From: Burkholderiales bacterium
Lineage (GTDB): Bacteria > Pseudomonadota > Gammaproteobacteria > Burkholderiales > Burkholderiaceae_A
DNA: 14,496 nucleotides
NCBI GenBank assembly: GCA_030834045.1
Contig: JAURFZ010000021.1
Coordinates: forward strand, 1-14,496
Direction: 5' to 3'
Shown: in pieces, positions 1 to 6,488 of the stretch
Numbering within the stretch: position 1 is the first letter of the stretch
Layout of the letters: each line of letters opens with the position of its first letter
Position numbers and translations under genes: made by a program
Notes under the pieces: model-generated
Database searches by the model: none
Seen by the model: the letters and a program-made list of their open reading frames with translations, nothing else
Told to the model about the DNA's origin: nothing

Positions 1-1
1 A

Positions 2-112
2 GTTGAATTCTTAGTTGGTCATGAAGTTTTGCACGTTGTATATGATCACATGGGTCGTAGAGGTGAACGTGATCCTCAAATCTGGAACATCGCCGATGAC
101 TATGCAGTCAAT
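2..112 (+). other. Fragment of a DUF2201/VWA-like putative metallopeptidase fused in frame to PBP1A
   Basis: Codons 1-37 of the PBP1A frame contain HEVLHVVYDH, an HExxHxxxxH zinc-ligand pattern at codons 7-16 (bases 20-49). RRGERDPQIWNIADDYAVN follows. I recall this combination from the N-terminal putative metallopeptidase domain DUF2201, known from bacteria and T4-like phages and often encoded beside MoxR-type ATPases; it is not part of any PBP1A I know. The first 80 bases are about 40% GC by count and use T-ending codons and an AGA arginine, unlike the GC-richer codons after about base 110. PBP1A-like sequence (AAHLAEMVR) starts right after AVN. This is either an assembly joint or a real recombination; I cannot tell which. 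Confidence 0.55.
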
Positions 113-1624
113 GCCGCCCACCTTGCGGAAATGGTCCGCATTCAAATCTACAACCAGTTCCGCGAAGAGGCCTACAACCGGGGGCTTACTGTCTTTACGA
201 CGGTGCGGTCGTACGAACAAAGGGCTGCCTACGATGCACTTCGATCCGGACTCTTGACTTTTGATCGAAAGCTTGGCTGGCGAGGACCCGAGGCTCGTAT
301 TGAGCTGCCACCCGATGCCGAGGCTCGCCAAGATGCCGTTGACGACGTCATTAACGACAAGCCCGACAGCGACCGGCTCTTTACGGCCGTTGTGACTGAG
401 GTGGCAAAAGACAAGGTGGTTGTAAGCCGCAGCCAAGGCCGTCAATTCAACATCACCGGTAACGGCCTGCAGTTCGCGCGTAAGGGCCTTGAGACCGACG
501 CCCCGCAGAACCTGCGGCTCAGGCCGGGTGCTGTGGTGCGCATTGGTCTCATGGAAAGCGGGGAGTGGGAAATAACGCAACTGCCTGAGGTTGAAGGGGC
601 CTTCGTGGCGCTGCAGGCCGATACCGGCGCTGTGCGGGCGCTTGTGGGTGGTTTTGACTTCCGGCGCAGCGAATTTAATAACGTGACACAGGCCTACCGT
701 CAGCCTGGCTCCACCTTAAAGCCCTTCGTCTACGGGGCCGCCCTTGAAAAGGGGTTTTCCCCGGCCACCCTCATTAACGATGCACCCGTAAGCTTTGACC
801 CCGGCGAAACGGGTGGCGAACCCTGGGAACCCAAGAACTACGACGATAAATACGAGGGCGTCCTCACTATGCGGCAGGCACTGGCCAAATCAAAGAACAT
901 GGTCTCCATTCGAATTCTTAATCGTATCGGCCCGCGATTCGGACAAAGTTACCTAAGCCGGTTTGGCTTTGAGGCCGAGCGCAACCCACCCTACCTAACC
1001 CTTGCGCTTGGGGCCGGGGGCGTGACCCCCATGCAAATGGCAACAGGCTATGCGGCCATCGCCAACGGTGGCTTTCGGGTTACGCCCTACTTTATCGACC
1101 GCGTTATTGATGAGTCTGGAAATCTGCTTAGTCAGACTGAGCCCGCCAGGGCCGAACGCGAGGCCCCCCGAATTATTGAGCCTCAGGACGTCTTCATTCT
1201 GAACTCCATGCTCCAAGACGTTATTCGAGTCGGCACGGGTCGCAAGGCGTTAAGCCTCGGGCGTGCCGATTTAGCAGGAAAAACGGGTACCACCAACAAT
1301 GCCCAGGATGCCTGGTTTGCAGGCTATCAACGAAACATGGCGGCACTTGCCTGGGTAGGTTACGACCAGCCCCGATCACTTGGTGAACGCGAAACGGGGG
1401 GCGGTCTTGCCCTTCCAATCTGGATCGACTTTATGCAAGAGGCGCTAAAAAAAGTGCCCGTATCGACACCCGAAATGCCCGCGAGCGTATTACGCATTAA
1501 CGGCGAGTTCTATACCGCCAGCAGCGCTCCTGGAGTTGGGGTGTCAAGCCTGGGGCTTGAAGACCCCGTCACCATGGAGGAACTACTCTTCCAGAAAGGC
1601 CAGACGGGTCAGCCCGGTAATTGA
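2..1624 (+). CDS. mrcA: Penicillin-binding protein 1A, 3' part (5' end outside window, start region chimeric)
   Basis: Bifunctional peptidoglycan synthase of the inner membrane, facing the periplasm; it polymerises glycan strands and cross-links stem peptides. The frame is open from the window edge and gives 540 codons. Only the linker, an OB-like domain (about residues 126-165) and the transpeptidase domain are present; the transglycosylase domain would lie to the left. The transpeptidase motifs are in order: STLK with the acylated serine at codon 237 (base 710), SKN at codon 297 (base 890) and KTG at codon 427 (base 1280). EAYNRGL and FDRKLGWRGPE are typical of PBP1A. The first ~37 codons do not look like PBP1A and are listed separately. 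The 3' end overlaps cyaY tail-to-tail by 42 bases, an arrangement I recall from Burkholderiales. Identity as class A PBP is very likely; the symbol could also be written ponA. Confidence 0.93.
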   Translation, partial: VEFLVGHEVLHVVYDHMGRRGERDPQIWNIADDYAVNAAHLAEMVRIQIYNQFREEAYNRGLTVFTTVRSYEQRAAYDALRSGLLTFDRKLGWRGPEARIELPPDAEARQDAVDDVINDKPDSDRLFTAVVTEVAKDKVVVSRSQGRQFNITGNGLQFARKGLETDAPQNLRLRPGAVVRIGLMESGEWEITQLPEVEGAFVALQADTGAVRALVGGFDFRRSEFNNVTQAYRQPGSTLKPFVYGAALEKGFSPATLINDAPVSFDPGETGGEPWEPKNYDDKYEGVLTMRQALAKSKNMVSIRILNRIGPRFGQSYLSRFGFEAERNPPYLTLALGAGGVTPMQMATGYAAIANGGFRVTPYFIDRVIDESGNLLSQTEPARAEREAPRIIEPQDVFILNSMLQDVIRVGTGRKALSLGRADLAGKTGTTNNAQDAWFAGYQRNMAALAWVGYDQPRSLGERETGGGLALPIWIDFMQEALKKVPVSTPEMPASVLRINGEFYTASSAPGVGVSSLGLEDPVTMEELLFQKGQTGQPGN

Positions 1625-1930
1625 CTTAGCATGCCCCAAGAGCACCTGGGGAAAGGGCCCATGGCCTCGGGTATCGAGCCAAGCCTGCTGCTCGGACTGC
1701 CAGACGAAATGATGGGCGCCTTCCACCGAGGCAAGCCAGAGTTGTTGCGTAGGTGCCTGGGCGTTAAGAATAATTTTCTGGCCCGACTCAAATTCAACTT
1801 CAAGCACCGGGCCTGTTCGCGTGGACTCGAGGTCGAGGTCGTAACTGCCTGCCCAGTGGTCCACCTGGGACTCCACCCATTCAAAGGCATCCTCAATTTT
1901 CTGTAGGTACTGGGTTTCGTTCATACTCAT
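1583..1930 (-). CDS. cyaY: Iron-sulfur cluster assembly protein CyaY (bacterial frataxin)
   Basis: Small cytoplasmic frataxin homologue that binds iron and modulates the cysteine desulfurase-scaffold machinery of Fe-S assembly. The 115 residues fit the family length of roughly 105-115. The N-terminal helix is acidic (IEDAFEWVESQVDHW). The frataxin sheet signature follows: a GPVLEVEFESGQKIILN strand pair, then QQLWLAS near residues 62-68 and HHFVW at 73-77. Two starts are possible, ATG at 1930 and ATG at 1924; neither has a clear Shine-Dalgarno. It is divergent from lptM-lysA across 95 bases, the same neighbourhood as cyaY/lptM in E. coli. Its last 13 codons and stop lie on the strand opposite the end of the PBP1A gene, so the two messages share a complementary tail. 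Confidence 0.93.
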   Translation of the reverse strand: MSMNETQYLQKIEDAFEWVESQVDHWAGSYDLDLESTRTGPVLEVEFESGQKIILNAQAPTQQLWLASVEGAHHFVWQSEQQAWLDTRGHGPFPQVLLGHAKSITGLTRLAFLEE

Positions 1931-2025
1931 AGACTCAAGATTACGACAGTTTGATCAGACGAGTGCAGATACCCCGCTTGAACACCAGCCCGCCCTGTGA
2001 AGTTTTCAGGCAACAGCCTGCTTTG

Positions 2026-2208
2026 ATGAGACCCATCTGTTTTGCGGGGTTCATTCTGAGCCTCTGCCTTGGGCTTGCAGGCTGCGGGCAAAAGGGCCCG
2101 CTCTACATGCCAAGCCCGGAATTTCCGGCGCCCACGAAGCAAGGCCCAGGCTCCCTGCAAGACCCCACGGCCCCTGTGCCAGTCAAACCCGGTAGTCCAT
2201 TGAAATGA
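2026..2208 (+). CDS. lptM: LPS translocon maturation lipoprotein LptM (YifL family)
   Basis: A 60-residue lipoprotein too short for most gene finders. The start chosen is ATG 2026, because the signal peptide follows at once (MRPICFAGFILSLCLGLAGC). The lipobox LAGC puts the lipidated cysteine at residue 20, and the family hallmark CGQKGPLYMP comes next; a proline-rich tail ends the protein. In E. coli, LptM helps the LptD-LptE outer-membrane translocon reach its mature disulfide state. The stop overlaps the lysA start as ATGA at 2205-2208, so lysA is probably translationally coupled. No good Shine-Dalgarno precedes the ATG. Instead there is a small inverted repeat, CAGGC-AACA-GCCTG at 2007-2020, only five bases upstream. 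An in-frame TTG at 1951 would add 25 residues before the signal peptide and is unlikely. Confidence 0.88.
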   Translation: MRPICFAGFILSLCLGLAGCGQKGPLYMPSPEFPAPTKQGPGSLQDPTAPVPVKPGSPLK

Positions 2209-3563
2209 CGGGTCTTGCGCCCCGGTCGCTGCCCTGGCCTTATGAGCACGTGGACGGTTGGCTTGTCTGCCAAGGCGTTCGTGTGGCCGACATTGCCAAA
2301 GAGTTCGGAACGCCCTGCTACATCTATTCAGAGGCCGCCATCCTCAAGGCCTATGAAGTGCTCGCCTGCCCCGACGCCAAAGGCCGAACCGCACGCATCT
2401 GTTATGCCGTCAAGGCCAACTCCAACCTGGCCATCCTCAGGCTGCTTGCGCGAGCTGGCGCGGGCTTTGACATTGTGTCTGCGGGCGAGCTGCAAAGGGT
2501 GGTGGCCGCAGGGGGTCGGGCCGATCGCATCGTCTTCTCGGGGGTTGGAAAGACAGTTCAGGAACTGCGGTTTGCGCTCGAGGAGGGCGTTGGCTGCATT
2601 AATGTGGAAAGTCTTGCAGAGCTACAGCAGCTTGAATCGGTGGCGGCAGGCCTAAAAGTTACGGCGCCTATTTCCATTCGGGTTAATCCCGACATTGATG
2701 CAAAGACGCATCCCTATATTTCCACGGGCCTAAAAGAAAACAAATTTGGGCTTGGTCTTGACGATGCACTTGAGGCTTATCGGCGTGCTCTAAAAAGCAG
2801 GCATCTTCGTATCGTGGGCGTCGATTGCCATATCGGCTCGCAGATCACCAGCCTTCAACCCTTCCGGGATGCCACGCAACGCCTGCTTGCTTTTGCAACC
2901 GAGCTCCATCATCTTGGCATTGAGCTTGCCCATATCGATCTCGGTGGTGGGCTTGGCATTTGTTATCGGGATGAGCACCCCCCCTCTGCCGAGGAGCTCA
3001 AGAATCTAGGCCTGCAAATGGTGGCCGATTGGGCGGCAGCCACGGGATGTCGAACCCCTGAAGTTGTCTTTGAAATGGGGCGCGCCATTGTAGGGGCCTC
3101 GGGTCTTTTGTTAAGTCGGGTGCTCTTGCTAAAGCCTTCGAGCGACCCTGCAGCAAAACACTTTGCCATTGTGGATGCGGCCATGAACGACCTTATGCGA
3201 CCAAGCCTCTACCAGGCCTGGCATGACCTTTTTCTGCTGCAGCCCTGCCAGGCCAATGCCCAGGCGCAGACCTGGGATGTGGTTGGACCGGTCTGTGAGA
3301 CTGGCGACTGGCTTGCCCGCGACCGAAGCCTAGCCTTGTCGGAGGGCGACCTGCTTGGCTTTGCCTCGGCCGGCGCCTACGGCAGCACCATGGGGTCGAA
3401 CTACAACAGCCGTGCGCGGCCGCCCGAGGTTTTGGTTCGACAAAACGGGGAGCTCAGCCTCATTCGGCGGCGCGAGACTTTTGAAGAGCTGATTGAGCTT
3501 GAAAAGATCCCCAAGGACTTATGGGGTCCCCAGCCCGAGGTGACTTCAAAGCCCCCCTATTAA
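2205..3563 (+). CDS. lysA: Diaminopimelate decarboxylase
   Basis: PLP-dependent cytoplasmic enzyme that converts meso-diaminopimelate to L-lysine and CO2, the last step of lysine synthesis. It is a fold-type III barrel of 452 residues, slightly longer than the usual ~420, with the excess in a C-terminal tail after EELIELEKIP. Visible motifs: YAVKAN with the PLP lysine at 70, HIGSQ at 209-213, the phosphate-binding GGGLGI at 248-252 and GPVCETGDWLARDR with the active-site cysteine at 364. In the EPGR segment the proline is replaced, giving EMGR at 290-293; glutamate and arginine are kept. The start ATG 2205 overlaps the lptM stop by four bases. The stop overlaps the msrQ stop on the other strand (3560-3563), leaving no room for a terminator. 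Identification is secure. Confidence 0.97.
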   Translation: MTGLAPRSLPWPYEHVDGWLVCQGVRVADIAKEFGTPCYIYSEAAILKAYEVLACPDAKGRTARICYAVKANSNLAILRLLARAGAGFDIVSAGELQRVVAAGGRADRIVFSGVGKTVQELRFALEEGVGCINVESLAELQQLESVAAGLKVTAPISIRVNPDIDAKTHPYISTGLKENKFGLGLDDALEAYRRALKSRHLRIVGVDCHIGSQITSLQPFRDATQRLLAFATELHHLGIELAHIDLGGGLGICYRDEHPPSAEELKNLGLQMVADWAAATGCRTPEVVFEMGRAIVGASGLLLSRVLLLKPSSDPAAKHFAIVDAAMNDLMRPSLYQAWHDLFLLQPCQANAQAQTWDVVGPVCETGDWLARDRSLALSEGDLLGFASAGAYGSTMGSNYNSRARPPEVLVRQNGELSLIRRRETFEELIELEKIPKDLWGPQPEVTSKPPY

Positions 3564-4234
3564 CCTGCTGCACGGGTTGGGCGTTTAAGCTTTATAAACC
3601 ATGCGGTAAGGGCAACCAGCCCAAAGGCCGCGGGTTCTATGAAATCGTTCTTGCCTGCCTTGTGCAATACGTAGTGCAGGATGGATAAGGCAACAATAAG
3701 CCCAATAAGCCGATGAAGCTGCTTCCAGTTTGGTCCAAGCCTAGTCATGCTAAACCGGTTCGAGGTAAGACCAAGGGAAAGCATAAGTAAAAGCGCAACC
3801 GTACCGACGGTCACGAAGGGCCGGCGAAAGAAGTCAACCACCACCTTCCAGGTGTCGCGATCATGCTCGAAAAGCCAGTAGGCCAGTAGGTGAAGAATCG
3901 CATAACCAAGCGCCCAGAGGCCGACAGAGCGCCTGGCCGGGACAAGGCCAAAAGGTTTGGGTTTACGGCCAGACTGCTCTGCGAAAAGATGCCAGAGTCG
4001 CTCAATGGGGCTGATGGCATAGGCAAAAAGAAGCAAGACAAGGCTTGTCTGACCAAGGCCTCGAATAATCGACTCCTGCGGGTTGGCGCCAAGATCAACA
4101 ACCCCAAAGACAACCAGACCACCAAGCATCAAGGGCAGGGCTGCCCAGGCCTGAAGACTAGAGAAAAGCAAGCTAGTAGAACCTTCGGAGGTCCATACCC
4201 GTGTAAAGAGAGGCGACCTGATCGGCGTAGCCAT
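3560..4234 (-). CDS. msrQ: Heme-binding membrane subunit MsrQ of the methionine sulfoxide reductase MsrPQ
   Basis: Inner-membrane b-heme protein (ferric-reductase-like fold) that passes electrons to periplasmic MsrP. Hydrophobic helices run through most of the 224 residues. The family pattern is clear: RRSVGLWALGYAILHLLAYW, then LTSNR...LGPNWKQLHRLIG and ILHYVLH. Histidines 115, 174 and 187 match the spacing of the heme-ligand histidines I recall in E. coli MsrQ (91, 151, 164). The start is uncertain. ATG 4234 overlaps msrP by 62 bases and has no Shine-Dalgarno. An in-frame TTG at 4171 lies one base past the msrP stop, with AAGG about 10 bases upstream, but would begin at the edge of the first helix. 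No other start codon lies between them. It is the last gene of the minus-strand run and converges on lysA. Confidence 0.92.
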   Translation of the reverse strand: MATPIRSPLFTRVWTSEGSTSLLFSSLQAWAALPLMLGGLVVFGVVDLGANPQESIIRGLGQTSLVLLLFAYAISPIERLWHLFAEQSGRKPKPFGLVPARRSVGLWALGYAILHLLAYWLFEHDRDTWKVVVDFFRRPFVTVGTVALLLMLSLGLTSNRFSMTRLGPNWKQLHRLIGLIVALSILHYVLHKAGKNDFIEPAAFGLVALTAWFIKLKRPTRAAG

Positions 4235-5156
4235 TGAACATTAAAGTGGGACGACGAGATGCGAACAGCCCGCCTTCTCCAATGCGCCTCTCGGTCGCCT
4301 GAGACCATCGGCGATGGGGCACCTCGGGATTCACGTTCGAATAAAAACCGTATTCGTGGGCTGCAGCCTTTTGCCAGCTCGTCTCTGGCTGACGCTCGAT
4401 GAACTTAATGGACACGATTGACTTGGCGCTCTTAAATCCGTACTTCCAGGGCACGACAAGCCGAACGGGCGCACCGTTTTGAGCGGCCAGGGTCTTACCG
4501 TAGGCCCCCACGGCAAGCAATGTCAGTTCGTGGAGAGCCTCGTCAAGCCTAAGAGCTTCTTGATAGGGCCACTGCAGAACATCAGATCGTAGTCCTGGCA
4601 TCTGTTTCTCGTCGGCAAGACTGGCAAACTGAACATATTTGGCCGACCCAAGAGGCTGCACCCGCTTGATGATCGAGGACAAGGAAAGGCCCAGCCAAGG
4701 TACAACCATCGACCAGCCCTCCACACAACGCAGCCGGTAGACACGTTCTTCAAGCTTGGCAAGCTTAAGCAGGTCCTGCATGTCGAAGGTCTGGGGCTTG
4801 GCAACGAGACCCTCCACCCGCAACGTCCACGGATCAACGAGAAGGCGGGAAGGTGCCTTGGCAGCGGGATCGGCCTTGTCTGTGCCAAACTCATAGAAAT
4901 TGTTGTAGCTAAGAAAATGATGCTCCTCGGTTGGCTTATCCATCACCTTCCAAGAGCTTGGCTGAGCATCAAGAGGCCTTGGCACCGCAAGTGAGGCGGC
5001 CGAGGCCCCTGTGGGACACGCTGCAAGCCCCAAGGCGATGCCCGGTGTAGAGAGCAGCGCGCCGGTGAGACGACGCCTATTTGAGAAAAAAGCCTCGGGT
5101 GTGATTTCCGAGGCCTTTGGTGCGGATGGGCCTGCGGGCGCCTTAAAGCTCCCCAT
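4173..5156 (-). CDS. msrP: Periplasmic molybdopterin-dependent methionine sulfoxide reductase MsrP
   Basis: Mo-molybdopterin enzyme (formerly YedY) that reduces protein-bound methionine sulfoxide in the periplasm with electrons from MsrQ. The 327 residues match the family closely: YNNFYEFG at 84-91, DPWTLRVEG, RLRCVEGWSMVVPW with the molybdenum-ligand cysteine at 144, NGAPVRLVVPWKYGFK, EYGFYSNVNP, HRRWSQATER and the terminal FNGYADQVASLY. The export signal is Tat-type, with arginines 27-29 in SNRRRLT followed by a short hydrophobic stretch. That stretch ends in LAAC (residues 44-47), a perfect lipobox, so lipidation at Cys47 is possible; cleavage near ASA-A at 53 is the alternative. ATG 5156 overlaps the end of ccsB by 14 bases, implying coupled translation. 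Identity is secure; the anchoring is open. Confidence 0.96.
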   Translation of the reverse strand: MGSFKAPAGPSAPKASEITPEAFFSNRRRLTGALLSTPGIALGLAACPTGASAASLAVPRPLDAQPSSWKVMDKPTEEHHFLSYNNFYEFGTDKADPAAKAPSRLLVDPWTLRVEGLVAKPQTFDMQDLLKLAKLEERVYRLRCVEGWSMVVPWLGLSLSSIIKRVQPLGSAKYVQFASLADEKQMPGLRSDVLQWPYQEALRLDEALHELTLLAVGAYGKTLAAQNGAPVRLVVPWKYGFKSAKSIVSIKFIERQPETSWQKAAAHEYGFYSNVNPEVPHRRWSQATERRIGEGGLFASRRPTLMFNGYADQVASLYTGMDLRRFY

Positions 5157-6462
5157 AGGAATGCAGTCCCGATAAGAACATGTTGACCCCTAGAAAGGCA
5201 AAGCCAGTAATAAGCAGGCCAATTAAAGACCAATAGGCTGCGAATTGACCACGAAGGCCTTTCACCATACGCAGGTGCAACCAGGCCGCATAGTTCAACC
5301 AGACAATAAGGGCCCAGGTCTCTTTGGGGTCCCACTGCCAATACGTTCCCCAGGCTTCGGCCGCCCACAAGGCACCCAGAATTGTGGCGACCGTGAAGAA
5401 GGCAAAACCAATGGCAATGGCCCTGTACATAACGTCGTCAAGTACTTCGAGGCTAGGCAGTTTTTCGGAGATGCGGCGACGAAAGACAATAATGGCGCCA
5501 ATAAAAATAGCAGACAGCCCAAAATAAAGAGCCCAGTAATCGGGCATACCCGTGCGGCGGAAAACCAGCGGTTCTGCGCAAAGCAAAACACCAAGAATGA
5601 ACAGCGGGATAAAGGCCTTTAAGGAGGTCTCCTCTGCCTTAGCCTTAATAAGGTAGGCAAAACCAACCATGGCAGCAATCGAGAAGGTTCCGTAGCCAAC
5701 AAAATTAGCCGGCACATGGATCTTCATCCACCAGGACTGCAGGGCAGGCACCAAGGGCTGAATTTCATGGGCCGATCGCGTGGCCGTGTACCAGAGCAAA
5801 AAGCCTACTGCCGCCACAATAATGATGGAGACAAAACCGCCAAGCGCGCGCGTTTTGTAGCGTTGCTCGTAGTAAAGATAGAACATGGCTGTAATAACAG
5901 CGAACAGAATAAAGACTTCATAAAGGTTGCTAACGGGAATATGGCCGACGTCTGGCGAAATAAGATAAGACTCGTACCAACGCACAAGCAGTCCGACAAA
6001 GCCCATGACACAGGCTGCCCATGAGGTGACTGACCCCATCCACAAGGCCGTTTCACCGCGAGAAAACGTGCCGATCCAGTAGGTGACGGAAGAAAACAAA
6101 AACAAGAACGACATCCAGAGGATGGCGGACTGTGAGGACAAGAAGTACTTTAAAAGAAAGTTCTCATCGGACCCCTGAGACGTCCCCCCGTAGGCAGCGA
6201 TGCCGATAAGTGCGAGTACCGCACAGCCGACAAAGTAGGGTCGCAGCGCTGGCCAGAGCCAGCCGAGAAAGACAATGGATGGCACACATGCCCAGAGAAT
6301 AACGGTCTCATAAATGTCCATGAACTCGCCGTACTGCTGGGCCAGGTAGCCTGCAGACAGGGCAAGAAGGAGGAAGAATCCAAAATCGAGCAGGCCTAGT
6401 CTCCCGCGACCCACTGAGTGGGCCGACGGCATTGCGAGGTGGGGTGCTGTAGCAGTATTCAT
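5143..6462 (-). CDS. ccsB: System II cytochrome c biogenesis protein, WWD heme-handling subunit (CcsB; called CcsA/ResC in other schemes)
   Basis: Polytopic inner-membrane protein that, with ResB, exports heme and ligates it to CxxCH motifs of apocytochromes c in the periplasm. The 439 residues hold many hydrophobic helices and a tryptophan-rich WWD segment, WGTYWQWDPKETWALIVW at 371-388. Conserved histidines are visible beside it, at 249 (MKIHVPANFVGYG) and 396 (AAWLHLR), as expected for external heme ligands. HIPVSNLYE at 174-182 is also a family signature. The start ATG 6462 is well supported by a strong GGGAGG five bases upstream. It follows resB by 26 bases and overlaps msrP by 14 bases. 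Note the naming clash: the WWD protein is CcsA in Bordetella and CcsB in some family models. Confidence 0.95.
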   Translation of the reverse strand: MNTATAPHLAMPSAHSVGRGRLGLLDFGFFLLLALSAGYLAQQYGEFMDIYETVILWACVPSIVFLGWLWPALRPYFVGCAVLALIGIAAYGGTSQGSDENFLLKYFLSSQSAILWMSFLFLFSSVTYWIGTFSRGETALWMGSVTSWAACVMGFVGLLVRWYESYLISPDVGHIPVSNLYEVFILFAVITAMFYLYYEQRYKTRALGGFVSIIIVAAVGFLLWYTATRSAHEIQPLVPALQSWWMKIHVPANFVGYGTFSIAAMVGFAYLIKAKAEETSLKAFIPLFILGVLLCAEPLVFRRTGMPDYWALYFGLSAIFIGAIIVFRRRISEKLPSLEVLDDVMYRAIAIGFAFFTVATILGALWAAEAWGTYWQWDPKETWALIVWLNYAAWLHLRMVKGLRGQFAAYWSLIGLLITGFAFLGVNMFLSGLHSYGEL

Positions 6463-6475
6463 TTAAACCTCCCTG
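6463..6475 (-). promoter_or_regulatory. Strong ribosome-binding site of ccsB
   Basis: The message strand reads CTCAGGGAGG-TTTAA-ATG, a near-ideal Shine-Dalgarno five bases from the start codon. It fixes the ccsB start at 6462. The ten bases CUCAGGGAGG are exactly complementary to the loop region of the candidate small RNA at 10093-10102 (see findings). Confidence 0.85.
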
Positions 6476-6488
6476 AGTAGGGCCATCG

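Noticed and set aside
11..580. Long open frame on the minus strand opposite the PBP1A gene (about 189 codons)
   Set aside because: No recognisable domain or start signal, and the opposite strand encodes clear PBP1A motifs. The same reasoning removes other antisense frames, for example plus-strand 5245-5622 opposite ccsB.
1634..1651. CCCCA-AGAGCACC-TGGGG hairpin just after the PBP1A stop, as a terminator
   Set aside because: It is followed by AAAGGGCCC, not T residues, and lies within cyaY coding sequence, so it is not an intrinsic terminator.
1951..2025. TTG start at 1951 for the lptM frame
   Set aside because: It would place 25 polar residues before a complete lipoprotein signal peptide; ATG 2026 gives the standard LptM architecture.
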